Source of the DNA: Prosapia bicincta
Taxonomy: Eukaryota > Arthropoda > Insecta > Hemiptera > Cercopidae
Assembly: GCA_036971475.1 (NCBI GenBank)
Contig: JBAIZL010000005.1
Location: forward strand, 167,271,886-167,335,885
Direction: 5' to 3'
Length of the DNA: 64,000 nucleotides
Shown here: piece after piece, positions 10,275-22,788 of the stretch
Layout: every line of letters begins with the position of its first letter
How positions within the stretch are numbered: position 1 is the stretch's first letter
Translations under genes and position numbers: made by a program
Notes under the pieces: generated by a model
The model's database searches: none
Told to the model about the DNA's origin: nothing
Seen by the model: only the letters and a program-made list of their open reading frames with translations

Positions 10275-13250
10275 AATTTAGTGTTTAAACTTTAGATAAT
10301 GAAAATAAGAACCTGTGTTCTCAGTATAGTTTGTTAAATTCTTTCCCTATTAACAAATTTAGAAGCTAAGATAAGAATTACAAGACAGTTTATCCATACC
10401 AGAACTCCTATAAATAAGCATTTATATGTATAGTTAACTAACATTGTGTATTTTTGTTTATGATCTAGGTAATAGTGCTATATATTTTATACCTTTATCA
10501 AGTTAGTTATAAATTAGCATTTCAGTGTTTGTGTTTTAAATATATTTCATGAAGCATTGCACTATTAAACCCATTACCTTGTGCATATGCTTAGTATTAT
10601 TGAATTTCTCTTGTTGTTCTTGTGTTTCTTAGAGAATTTTTAGAAGGCTGTAAGTGGAAATTTTATGATAGTAAGGGTAGTTGTAAACATTCTGTAGAGG
10701 TATTGGTTTGGAGATATCAATTCTAAAGACTTCTACACAACTGTACAGGATACCAATAAAAAATAACATCAATATATTTAAAGATGGTCAATCACTAAAT
10801 ACCAAATTAAAGAAGTCATATAGAAACAAAATACACTACACTTAACTTGAACTTAGCTGTGAATAATAAGCTAAAAAATATCAATATTATTCAGCCTTGT
10901 TGTAATAACTAGTCTGTTAATAACTATTTAATGTGTTTAAGGTTAATGACATCACAGAGCAATTCATGCTTTTACAAATACACTCTATATTTTGATTTTT
11001 ATCCGAAAATCATTTTCAAGAACTAAAAGTATATTAATCTAATATTAAACCATAATTTACAGGTTATAACATTCACAAACAATACTTTTAACATAATTTA
11101 AACTACTAACTAATGAACATGAAATTGACTGGGATAGTATAGATATTTCACATAAAGAAAGAGATTGGAAAAAGAGGAATTTTGCTGAAATATGGTATAT
11201 AAAAAAACAACGAAGAAATTTGTTGAATAAAATATCGGAATTAAAGGATTTTCCATCTGCATATGAACCTTTAGTAGGGAAAATATAAGTGAAATTTAAC
11301 ATTTTTGTATATATTATTGGATCTACCTAGGTATTGTATGTATTATAATGATTGTAGCTGTTTATTATTTAAATGTGCCTCATATTAAAAGTATGGAAGA
11401 GTTTGAGTATATATCTGTGATTTGATTACATTAATTGTGATCAAATTTGATGTGTCTAGTAGTGCAATTTGACTTGTAAATATTAATATTTATTCAGAAT
11501 AATGAAATATTTGATTTTAATTTTGTTTAAAATATTGTTTATGAATGTTATAAACTGTAAATTGTGGTTTAATATTAGATTAATAAACTTTTAGCTCTTT
11601 AAAAGGATTTTTTGTTACAAAATCGAAACGTAGAGTGTATTTGTAAAAGCATGAATTGAACTCTGATCCGTCATTAACTTTAAACACATCAATTAAATAT
11701 TTATTTTTTAAATAACATTGGTATAACTATAATAATCATAGCAATTAGTATAACTAGGAACTGCCCATTTTGTGTTTCTAGTTTGTTATATCACCTTTTA
11801 TATATTTTTGTTAACTATCGTAAGCTATTCAAGATTCTGTAGACACAAACAAAATTTCTGTCTTACAACAGTTTCATTAGATAGGTAATAAGTTAAAAAC
11901 ACAAGTTCCATTGTTAGGTACTTAATTAAAAACCTGAAAAGCTTCAACAAATAATATCTCTCCTCTTCATTATTACTCATAAATAAATGTCCTTTATTAA
12001 TACAAAGAAAAAAAATTATTATTTAAACCTATGTTAAACATTTTTTTAACAATAATGTGCCAAGGATAGATTTGTTTATATTATTTGTTCAAACGTTTTC
12101 TGTATCATGTTTTTCATTTATAGAAAGAGAACCACTAATTGTATGTTTTGTTTCAAAACAGATATATAGCATTAACAATTTTATTTAATTAATTAGCTGT
12201 GAAAAACTATCTTCACACATCATTTTCTCCTTATAATTTCATTGTATGAGTTTGTAAAATATTTTTATAACAGTTTAAAGAATCAAAAGAATGCCAAATG
12301 TTTTCAAAATATTTTGTAACATACGTATGGTAATTTAATGAAAGTTTTATGATATAAATTAATTATAGTAAAATATAAATTTTTGTGTGTGGTATTAAAC
12401 TTTTGCAAGGTTTAAATTAAAAAACTTTTACTCCAGATAGACGTGCCATTTTTTTTTTTAATGAACTCATACTATTGATCTAAACTTCTATCCATATATT
12501 TAGTGATCATGATTGTTTAATTTTTCTCTTTTTTTCATTATTTAAAAACATAGTACTCAATTTGTCCATCAGAAATTGACTATTACATATATTAAGATAT
12601 CAGAGTATGTAGATCTGCAAATATAGTTTTTATAGTAGACCAAAATCATTGTTGTGTTTTGTTGTCCTACAACCTTTAAAGGATATATGTTTATAAAATT
12701 ATCATCTCTAGCTACATTAAACATTTTGGACAACCAGATAAAAAATTGTATAATTCAAAAATCAAGCTTTCATATCTTAATACAGATGGATTATTTTATA
12801 AAATTTGTGCTGATAAGTTTTATTAAAATGTAAAATGTAATGCTGTCAGAAAACATTTTGACATCTATCTCCTAAAGCTGAAATAAATTCTGGATAATTG
12901 TACATAGGATTATCTATAAAAAGTACAATATAGATTACAAAAATTAGATTAAAATTTTGAATACCATGATATGATATTTTTCTATTTAACATAGTCGTAT
13001 TCTTAGTTGTTTATGTGTTTTGGATAATATTTATCTATCAGAACGAAATATATTTAGAGTGTGGAAGTTATTCAAAATGAGTCAACAACTAAAAATTTTA
13101 AAATACTAGGTAAGGCAGACAAATATCACAATTCTGCAATAAGTTATTTACCTTGCAGAAATATAAAATATTATAACTTGAAATTATCTTTTCAATGTTT
13201 CTTACTCAACAAATGTCTCCAGACTATTTTTTTCAATGGCTTTTAATATA
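10275..13250. other. AT-rich non-coding stretch
   Basis: No coding, RNA or repeat feature recognised on either strand, apart from poly-A/T runs. Confidence 0.6.
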
Positions 13251-13251
13251 T

Positions 13252-13680
13252 GTACACGAGAGGTATCTCTAAAATAAGTTACACTTTTTTTAAAAAAACT
13301 TATATTTTTTTTATATAAACATTTATTTTGAAAAGAACCTTAAAAACCTATTTTTTAACATAACCACCTTGTTTTCAATACATTTTGGTACTTTGGTAAA
13401 AGTTTTTTCAATCGTGCGTCTTACCATATTGGTTATCCATCTTTCAACGTCTTGCTTCAAATTATCCCCGTTTGCGAAGCATCTTCCCTTGAGATGTTGC
13501 TTCAACTGCGGAAACAGGTAGAAATCACTTGATGCAAGGTCAGGGGAGTAAGCGAATTCTATAAACATTCTCTTCCAAGAATTTGTTTGGTTTTTATATC
13601 TGTTCATTATGTTTTTGAACTGAGTTTTATAGATCAGAGTTGAATTGTGCTGCAATATTTATTGTTCTAAAGGTTATATT
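13252..13680 (-). pseudogene. Mariner-like transposase C-terminal relic
   Basis: The minus-strand reading frame 13655-13323 contains the mariner signature YSPDLASSDFYLFPQLKQHL, holding the last catalytic Asp of the D,D34D triad (SPDLA-SD), followed by a typical C-terminal tail. The N-terminal DNA-binding part and first Asp are missing or decayed. A possible terminal inverted repeat starts near 13252 (GAGGTATCTCTAAAATAAGT). Mariner transposases cut and paste their element at TA sites; this one is inactive. Confidence 0.8.
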
Positions 13681-16134
13681 TTAACACACTTTCCAAATTA
13701 GTCACACACACTGTGTGTTTTAATTCATTCCCACTATCAATAAGTGAACAATAAGAACAAAACCAGCTTTTTTCCATACTAACATTTAGCTGATTTTGTT
13801 TATAAATCGCCTGCAAAATTTTCTTTCTAATTATCCATTTAGAAAATATAAAAGGTTTTTAGTTAATGCTGCTCTAGCCTTTTAACTATTAATTTCAATT
13901 TACAAATCAATTTTTTGACTATATTTATAAAGATTAATTAATGTAAAACATATAATATTATAATTAACAAAAGCAACATTATTATTGTATCATTATATAA
14001 TATTTAATCAAGACTCACAAAAGTGAAGTACCATACAACACAATGATAGTTTACACCCTTATTGGAAAGGGAAGTTCACTGCTAGGTTCATTAAAACAGA
14101 CGCATTATTGTGAGATATAAACTACTTTGCTTAGGCAGAGAGTGAATGACCTCAACACAGTATGCAATGCTAAACCTCCCTTCAGTAGTGGGGAGTTCTG
14201 TAGTATTGTTCAGTCGTGCATGTGAATCACTATCACTCACCAACCACAAAAACAATCTTTCACTTCAAATTTATGGATTCTTTCTTAATTATTCAGGTTC
14301 TTCTTTTGTGTTATGGTGGAATTATAAGTTATTGAGCATTTACAGTTAAGATCACACTGCATGCCAAGTTAGCGACTTTAATTATTTATAAACTGCCAGT
14401 CATTAGGTCAATATGTAACCAACATCAAATTTTTGTTTGTGGAGAATATCTACAAAATCACAATTGTATTCAATATATCCATACATTTATCTCCTAAATT
14501 GCCTTTCATTTGTTAAGTCTGATTTTCATTTGTCAGGTTTATGTGTATTTTACAATTTTTAGAATTTATTCATAAAAAATATACAAGTTTTATTTATAAT
14601 TAGCAAATAATACTTGAAATTCAATCATAATGTAAGTCTATATAAAGTTTACATTTGATTAGAAATTGATAATTAACAACTGTTCTCATTATTTCTTTAG
14701 CATACTAATGTAGAAAAACTAAGAAATTATTCATAAAGTAAAAATGTAAGAACATTTGTCATAGAGAACAGAATAAATGAATGGTTTACTAAATATATAT
14801 AAACATTCAAGTATCAATAAATTTATAAACAATATTCATGCTCGGCAGCTATTTAGATGTAATAGATTAAGTTGTATTACTAACTGATGGTGTCCTTGTC
14901 ACCTTGCTGGCCACAATATAGGAGGACTAAAGGTGAAGAATATGGCAGCCATTGTTGATCACAACATTCGCCCGGTACACATAACACTCTGCATGCAATC
15001 CCAACACCTTAGTAACATTCCTCAAACACTTGCATTTTTCAACTTTTTTCATATTTGATTGATTTTTAACAAACACAATGATTTCATTAAAAGCTTAAAT
15101 ATCTATTATGGAAGGAAATGTAAAAATATATTTAAGGGAATATTTATTATTATTGTTTTTTTTATAAAAGAATTTAATTGCTAGGACAGCCTGATTTGTA
15201 TTTAGTCATACAAATGTCCTTCACAACACACTGTAAATGTTTTGAAAATATTTCCATTCATTACGAGGTCTATTGCTTCTAATTTACACTTTTATTCTTG
15301 AGTATTTATTTGTCTTGTAATTATTTTGCCTTAGATTGTAGTATTTATATTACATCTGATAGCAAAATTTAAAACCTATCTGAAATTTACATAATAATGG
15401 TTTAATCAGAATTACTAGTTTAACAGATAAATTATTTTAAACATCGGTTTGTGTTCATCTATGAATTTGATATCTTACAGTATTTCTAAATCTATAATAC
15501 AAATGAACAATAATCACTTTTTTTAACTATTAAAATATATAACCCTTAACATTGTTTTGCATTTTCCTGAACAGGCTATTATTATTAATTAAAGTCAGAT
15601 TATATTTCTAAATTATAAATATTTGGTAGTAAATAAATAGCATTGCTTTTTGTTACACATAATTTACTCAATTTTTAAAATTTTTCCACATTTATTTGAA
15701 TTTTATCACTGTTATAAAAGTTATAATTTGGTACTATACTGCCCTGTATTTTTGAGGAATGTTCATCACAAAGCATGTTCCTTTTGGTGTTATTGAGTGA
15801 CTTGCACTGCATGTTCTTTAAAATTTCTTTCCTTAGACAAAATGTTGAAAATTAACTTCAATTTACATTTTTGAAGGTTGAACCCTTCAATTTTACATTT
15901 AGGAGGATTTACAATTTTACGAAAATTGTAAAAACAAAAATATTTGCTTTCATACTACTTAATTTTGTATTTTTAATGTTAATATAAACTATTTTTAAAA
16001 TGATTTAGATTAAAATCTTTTTTACTAAACAGACCAACTAACGTCTCTCGAATTAAAATAAATACAAAAATTTCAATATAGTTTTAAAAGTTACAAAATT
16101 AGTCGTTCAATCTATTTCATTTATAAGAATGAAA
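13681..16134. other. AT-rich non-coding stretch
   Basis: Nothing supportable seen. Short open frames here (for example 14146-14349) lack recognisable motifs. Confidence 0.55.
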
Positions 16135-17335
16135 CAAGTGCTGTATGAAAGAGCACCTCAAACAGTTTGCCAGTTTGGTGTAGACAATTGAAAATATGGC
16201 TGCAATGGGAAAAAAACTCATTTTGTGTGTAAAAATTTCATGTGTCAATGTCAGTGTAATTACTATGCATTGTGCAATTCATAAGAAATTCAATAAAGAC
16301 CTATTGAGTAACAGTTTAGTTTATGCATGATATAAACAATTCCTTGAAACTGGTCGCTTGTGCTACAACCTACTTTGTCATCCATCAGCCTAAGAAGTTA
16401 ATGTTAAACATGTGCTTATAAGTTTTATTCTCGTCCAATCCAAATCAATTGAGTCTTTTTGGTAAGAATAATGGGTCTCAAAAACAATTTTGTATAGAGT
16501 TATCTAAAGCGATTAATATTCAAAGCATACCATCTTCAATTACTGCAGCATCTATCTGATGGTGATAAAACACGTATTCTGATGGTGATAAAACACATAT
16601 GCTTGATTTTTGTTTGCAGTTACAAGAAAAAATGTTGTTAGATGAAGGTTTCTAAACAAGAGAAATTTCTAGTGATGAAACCATATTTCATGTTAGCAAC
16701 AAAGTAAACTGTCGACACAGATTTGGGCTGATACAAACCTACATGGTTAGTGCAACACATTTGTGCTTTTCCAAAAGTAAATGTGTTTTGTGTCTCTTGA
16801 GGCAGTTTATAGTTCTTTTTTTTTATGGAAACTCCAGTGATCAGCATGATTTACCTAAATTTAATACAATTATGGCTTATGCCTCAACAATTATTTCATT
16901 TTCCAACAAAATGATAGTAATATTCATTATTATAAGGATGTTTAACAGTAAATTAACAGTCTTGGTGCTGAATAGTATGTACATCTCAAGCAAACTGACA
17001 CATTATGCTGGGGCCACCAAGATAACCACCCCTAATGTCATGTGACTTCTTTCTCTAGAGTAAAGTTGTTTGTCCCATCAATCTAGCATGATATTGTATC
17101 ATGAATCCAATTAACTTTATTGAAAATGACCTGTCCAACATGTTTACCAAGAACTAGACATGATTTCTACTATATAAGCAAAGAAGCATATACAGAATAT
17201 TTGTAGGTAAGAAAAAAATGTTTAAAATACACTTTTTTATAAACTTGTTTCAATCTTATTAATGAAATAGATTCTGTGTAATTAATTTTTGTTGTAACTC
17301 CTAATGTTATTATGAAACACCCTATATATTCAAAA
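16135..17335 (+). pseudogene. Tc1/mariner (IS630-type) transposase relic
   Basis: A decayed copy of a transposase family widespread in insects. Recognisable pieces in order: QLLQHLSDGDKT (near 16535), FCLQLQEKM (near 16610), SSDETIFHVSNKVN (near 16670, holding a catalytic Asp of the DDE triad), FPKVNVFC (near 16770), and FFFMETPV with YLNLIQLWLMPQ (near 16820-16885). Several stops and frameshifts are present. The right end GAAACACCCTATATA (17314-17328) resembles the usual terminus of this family. The left end is not clear. Confidence 0.75.
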
Positions 17336-17684
17336 CTTACATTGGCAATATAATTTTAAAGAGAAAGCATTTTAAAATATGCATTTAAGTTCAATTTAAA
17401 TACAATAAAATAATTTTTCATGAAATTTGAAAATATTATCATTGAAGTTATAAATAATTTTATTTTTCAAAACCTTTAAAGATTAATTTGATATTGTTGT
17501 CTGTGTTGTTCCTTATATGTTATAAAAACTGCAAAAAACATTTTTCTCCAAATATTTAGATGCTTGATTTATTATTTAATCCATCTATAACTTGAGTTAC
17601 TATTTACACTTATGTACTAAAACATATATTAATATTTGGTACTTATCTGTGGCAGCACTTACATTTTATTTAATGAGTATGGCA

Positions 17685-17830
17685 GGTTTAGATGTTTCCC
17701 ATTGTCAAATCAGACTATAGAGTTAATGTAGAATGTATGATGTAATAGAGTGAGTTGACAATGAAAACATCTCTCAAAGCAGATATCCTAATTCAACAAA
17801 AAGTAATTGCTACTATAGGAAATATATGTT
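17685..17830. repeat. Decayed inverted pair of family E PLE-type ends
   Basis: 17700-17720 read on the minus strand (TTGACAATGGGAAACATC) and 17745-17830 on the plus strand both match the family E end at 10186-10250, including the downstream TGCTACTATA. It is an old palindromic pair with the hairpin mostly lost on the plus arm. Confidence 0.5.
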
Positions 17831-18259
17831 AAAGTGCATAAACTAGATTTATTATGTAAACATTTATTGTTGATTTCAGTTATTTAAAAAAATCTTTGAA
17901 TTACTTGTCAAAGACTTAAAGTTACTACTTATAATTTTCATTAAATAAAAACCATTTTAAAAATGTATCTAAAATTTTCAATCCAGTTTTAAAACTGGTT
18001 AATGGATATCAACTGAAATTGTTTGACAGATTGTTTACAATTTATCTATAGGGAATCTTTTGTTCTTTCTTAGTATGTAATGCTAGTGTGTGACCATTTT
18101 ACTTATAATTATCGTTTCCAGGTGTCATAAATTAATAATTGTACAAGGAAATTAATGTTTTCTTAATTTTTTAGTCTCACTAATCACAAATGATTAGCAT
18201 TATAAATTCTTGAAATGATCAACAAATTTAATCATAATTTGAATATTTTTAGTATGAAT

Positions 18260-18277
18260 GTGTGTGTGTGTGTGTGT
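18260..18277. repeat. (TG)n microsatellite
   Basis: Nine GT units within AT-rich non-coding sequence. Confidence 0.95.
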
Positions 18278-18693
18278 TTCAAACATAGTGCAATAGCTTA
18301 CCACAAAGTATCAGCTAATTTGAGTTGATAGAATCATGTAATGTATCATTGACAACAGTTATACAAAAAACAGTAAAAACTCGATTAACCGTCATCATCT
18401 GAATCGTAGTCGTACGGTTGAGCAAATAGGTAGATAACAAAAACACTGTATTATTCCTCCAAAATTTAACATATCAATTACATTTTAGACAGATATTACT
18501 CTCACAGTAATATAATACTTTTTCTGAGCGAAACAAAATTAATGCAATTGTAATAGCAAATAAAACTATTTATTACATCATAAAAAGATCAGCTCAGTAA
18601 CTACAAATGTGGCAAAATAATGTACAGTAATATAAAATTACAGGTGAAGTAGTTCATCTAGCTTAACAAACAAAGCGTACATGTCACTGCACC

Positions 18694-18960
18694 TTAACAC
18701 TTTTACTACCGGCCACAATATCGGGTTTTCCCAGAGAATTTCCAAAATAGTTTAAGCTTATTTTTAAATAATGTGTACTTATTCTTTGTTCCCCTATCAT
18801 ATCTAAGTACGAAAATATGTTTCTTATCATAATATTTAAAAAAACGAGTTTCGGGTCAATTGACCCGACATATTTTTTTGTAGCATAAATGATACCTAAA
18901 TAACTCCGTTGACCAATTGGCCTGACATTGTTTTTTATTTAATTATATTTTCTTATCCGT
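18694..18960. repeat. Possible piggyBac-like terminal region
   Basis: Starts with TTAA followed by CACTTTTACTACCGGCC and contains a perfect 16-base palindrome CGGGTCAATTGACCCG (18852-18867) and a second related one near 18910. The same style of palindrome sits just inside the left end of the piggyBac element at 49465. No matching right end was found, so the call is weak. Confidence 0.3.
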
Positions 18961-19124
18961 GCAACACTGTTGTCTTAATATTTTTTTATGTTTTGTGTAA
19001 ACTATAAACAACAAAACCACACTTTCATGTTCCTGTTACCTACATAGTAAGAGTAGTTATTTGTACTAAGAGTAGAATATTTGTTTTGCAGTGCAAATAT
19101 TTCCAAAAATTAGTTTAATTTCTC

Positions 19125-19128
<4 letters not shown>

Positions 19129-19193
<65 letters not shown>
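19129..19193. repeat. (TA)n microsatellite
   Basis: About 32 TA units. Unlike most other long TA tracts here, no PLE end was recognised on either side. Confidence 0.95.
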
Positions 19194-19195
<2 letters not shown>

Positions 19196-19632
19196 TAAAT
19201 ATAAGAAAACTGGTTTCAGACTAGCGAGACTCTAATGTTCAAATTAAAAGAAATGAATTTAAATTTTCTTTATGAACTATGTTTTCTGAAAAGATAAATT
19301 GTAGCATTCTGTTTGGTTTTGCATGATCTATGCAATCTTATTTTATTCTTACAAATATACCATAATCATTAATTTTTATAATAAAATAAATTTTAAAACT
19401 GTTATAAATTAACATTTTTATATTTTTTTAAAATTGTCACAAACATTATTTTGTAAGTAAGAACAAGATGTTGCACAAGTAACAAAATTTTTGCTTTGAT
19501 ATTTATTTGACTTGGTAACTTCAATTTTACATTATAACTGTTATAAAAGAATTACATTATTATTTTTATAATTTGTTGTGGGTTATTGTAACTAACGAAG
19601 GTGATCTTTGGCTTTATGTATCTTTTTCACAG

Positions 19633-20743
19633 ACATGGACAAAGCAGAATACCAAGTATGAACATTTTTCTTCGAGGTGTAATTAAGAGATTTACCCGTC
19701 CTTCAACTCCTGAAGGTTCCAATTGGGAGGCAGATTACTATTTGGGCGGGACCAAGAGACTTGGACGGATCTCACGTGCACCAGATGGAAGATTTGTCGT
19801 TGTTGATTCAGCTGCGAATAGCGATAGTTCCAGTAGTGATGATGGTGGCTTCCTATCACGTCCTTGTTTTCGAAACCGTGCATCTTGGCGACGCCCATTA
19901 GTTGGCTACCCTAGTGATTTAAGTTTACGATCCAGTGCATCGGGTGATAGTTTGGCATGGACACCACGTAGGACTCCATTACAAATAATTCCTGCAATAT
20001 ATACTCCACGAATCACTCCATTTCAAGCTAGTAGTCCAGCATCGTCTATGCTGTGGTCACCTGTTTCAACAATTTGGTCCCCTGCGTATTTTTCTGATTT
20101 AAGTTCAGTTCGACAACCTAGTTCGGCTGAAAGAACGTTACGAAGTGTACATGAAAGGTATAGTCAAGAGTTACCAAGTTTACGTGCAATTCATGAAGAA
20201 AATCAGCGAGCATTAGGAAGTCAATCTCCTCGTGGAAGACCTGGTCGAGCAAGATTACCTCCAAGACATGCACGTCATGCAAGGTCTGCACCAGAACTGG
20301 CAGATCTTACTCAAGAAACGTCACCTGAGAGTCGCTCCAGTAGTAGTGGATTTGGTTCCAAGAACACTTCACAAAGAACTGGTTCAACAGGAACAGGAGA
20401 GTGGCGAATATTACCTCCTTACCGACCTCCCCCACCCCCTCCACCACCACCACCGATCATTGGACATTGGTTGGAATATACTTCGGAATTCCCGTCGCCA
20501 ACCCATTCAGAGTTAAGTCACAAACCATTAAGTGTGGACGATCATTATGAATTTGATCCTATTTTTCCAATGTCACCAACGCCGACTGATATGTGCCGAA
20601 CGTTAACCCCCGCTCAAAACATCCGTATGCCGAAGTATGATAACATTGAAGCCCGTGTTCAAGCTATGAAAGAAGAATTTCATGCTTTTAGACAGCGTCA
20701 AGCTCGACGACGGCAAAGTGAGGAGTTAGAAAGTGCGTGCTGA
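19633..20743 (+). CDS. Terminal coding exon of a host gene; Ser/Pro-rich cytoplasmic-type tail
   Basis: The open frame is preceded by a good 3' splice site (TCTTTTTCACAG, AG at 19631-19632). The frame upstream begins only with GTG, so I place the exon start at 19633 with one base completing a split codon. About 369 residues: an early basic patch (RGVIKRF), a conserved-looking block (YYLGGTKRLGRISR, GRFVVVDS), long Ser/Pro/Arg-rich low-complexity sequence, a run of ten prolines near residue 275, then MPKYDNIEARVQAMKEEF and a basic RQRQARRR stretch before the end ESAC. There is no membrane segment or known enzyme domain. Codon use is clearly coding and less AT-rich than the flanks. The composition suits an intracellular tail of a receptor or adhesion protein (a turtle-like Ig protein is one guess, weakly held). 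Upstream exons were not found. Confidence 0.75.
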
Positions 20744-22592
20744 CAAAAAGCTGCCACATTGTGTTCCTTGAAATTAATTGTAATTTTATTAACAAATATT
20801 GTTATTGAATAACTTATGTTCTCTAATCATCTTACAAGGCATGTTTCTGGTTGTAAATTATTCAAAATTGAAAAATATCAGCACAAATTTATATATAATT
20901 ATGTAAAAAGCTCAAAAATTATCAAAACATTTATATATTTATTGTCAAATTATTTTATTTAAATTTTTTAATTGACAGTTTTATATTAATTTAACTATAG
21001 AACTTTTTTATTTTCTAAAATTTGAATGTTTTACTAATGAAATAATAATTAACTAAGAACTTTTCAAAACAATACAACGAAAACCAAATATTCAATTATT
21101 GTGTATTTTTCTAAAGTTTTACTTATACAATATTGTATTAAATAAATGTTATTTAGTGTTACAATTGTGACAGGAATTCCGGAGTACAAAACGACGACAA
21201 AACTTTAGTAATTAATGTTGTAAGTAACTATTGACTCGCCCATTCTAAATATTGTGGCTTATATTGACTGCTCAACGAGAATACTTTGTGTAATGTTAGA
21301 GTTATTTAGATGCGAAACTTAGTTCAACCATATTTTTCGGTTTTAGATATAGTTAATGTTTGTTTCCTTTTACAACATGAACAATGTTACAGTCTGGCTG
21401 GTTTGTGTGTGCAAGTACAACTAATACAGTCTAAAAACCATTTACATTATTATTTGCTTTGGACAGCTATAGAAAATCAATAAATTTCTTTAATACGGTT
21501 GAATCCTTTATATTGAAACCCTAGTATTATTACAACTTGCTTGAATCTACTAGTAAAGAGTTTTAAAAAAAATTTACTTCAGTTTTTAAGTTCATGCTAG
21601 TTGTAATATTACAAAATTTAAAAAAGAAATTTTAATATGAGAATGAATTAGAATTTAAATATAAGTGAAAGGAATGTGTTCTTTACACTACCTGCTATAA
21701 TGTTTTAAAGTAAAATAGTTAGTTATAAAATATTTGTTTTTCTAGAAATATTCCAGTAAAATTGTGTATGTTTTAGAAGGAAATAAATACAATTTTTTAG
21801 TCGATTTTGAAAACTAAAGGTCCAATAGTTGGATCATACGTCCGCCCGCGCAAGTGAAACAAGATGGAACCTAATGTCAGTGCTCCGAAATGCGAACTGT
21901 TGATTGTTAACAAATGCATATAATTCTAATTAAAGACGTTATTTAAACGCAAAAGGACATATAAATAAAATATTACATATTATGTATTATTATATATATA
22001 TTATTAAAAAGAATACCTTTAAATTAAGTTTAAAAAAATCAAATTTATATAAATACGCATCTATTCAAGAAAAAAAAAACACTTTATTCTTTGATGTCTC
22101 AACTGAATGTGTCGAGAATTGCCAATATTTAATACTAAATTTTAGTAGTATCACCATTGGTTTGTTTATTTTATTATTTATAATTATTCTTATACTTACT
22201 AAACCTAAGATATTACATAAAATTGTAAAACATTTTTTTAAAAATATTTTTGCTTTCAAAATTTTGGAGTCAAAATTAAAATAATATCTTTTACGTTATA
22301 AAGTAATTGAACGTAATAACTTTTATAATTATCGCATGTGATTAAAATTAACATATTCAAGAAAATTGATATATCAGGGAAAACATTTAAGTAAATTTTG
22401 GCTTGTAGCAAAGTGTGTAATAAAGCGCCTATCAACTTTTTTCAATTTTATTTACATCTAAACACTTAAGTATGTTGTTATACTAAGTATACTTCTCTGT
22501 CAAACATTGGTCGATCTAAGTTGAAAAATTTCATGGGTCCTCCATTCTCAGAACAGTACTCATATTATTTTAAATGGTGGACTTTCTAAATG
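20744..22592. other. 3' untranslated and intergenic AT-rich sequence
   Basis: Nothing beyond the candidate poly(A) signal. An open frame at 21982-22284 encodes a Lys/Ile-rich 100-residue peptide with one hydrophobic stretch. It has no recognisable family and is probably chance. Confidence 0.5.
21141..21146 (+). promoter_or_regulatory. Candidate poly(A) signal AATAAA
   Basis: About 400 bases after the stop at 20743. In DNA this AT-rich the hexamer is common, so the assignment is tentative. Confidence 0.35.
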
Positions 22593-22788
22593 TAATAATA
22601 AATACACAAAAACCTCTTAACCACAAACTTTCTTTAATTTACCCTAATGTACATTTCAGTTACAAAGATAACCAAAGACTGGTCTTTGTATGTTATCCCT
22701 CTGAGGATGGTTACTTTGTAACTGAAATGTACATTAGGGTAAATTAAAGAAAGTTTGTGGTTAAGAGGTTTTTGTGTATTTATTATTA
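22593..22788. repeat. Foldback element with ~80-base inverted arms
   Basis: Left arm 22593-22673 and right arm 22709-22788 are near-perfect reverse complements around a 35-base loop. The right arm carries most of a hammerhead ribozyme whose 5' core lies in the loop. No coding sequence. It resembles the inverted 3'-end pairs of the PLE families but has no (TA)n at its borders. Confidence 0.85.
22697..22739 (+). ncRNA. Hammerhead ribozyme (minimal stem III) in foldback repeat
   Basis: Stem I CCCU (22697-22700) pairs with AGGG (22736-22739). Core CUGAGGA at 22701-22707, one extra U. Stem II GGUUAC (22709-22714) pairs with GUAACU (22718-22723). GAAA at 22724-22727. Stem III is the 8-base palindrome AUGUACAU (22727-22734), then U17 at 22735. 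All invariant core bases are present. A self-complementary stem III fits the dimeric PLE-associated hammerhead type. Confidence 0.85.

Noticed and set aside
14880..14960. CTGATGGTGTCC near 14884 as a hammerhead core
   Set aside because: No GAAA follows a plausible stem II, so the match to CUGANGA is by chance.
18370..18425. CAGTAAAAACTCGATTAACCG, resembling a pogo/Tigger terminus
   Set aside because: No matching second end or transposase was found, so it is not listed as an element.
21982..22284. 100-codon frame with a hydrophobic stretch
   Set aside because: Extreme AT bias and Lys/Ile/Phe composition as expected by chance; no family, no splice or start context.
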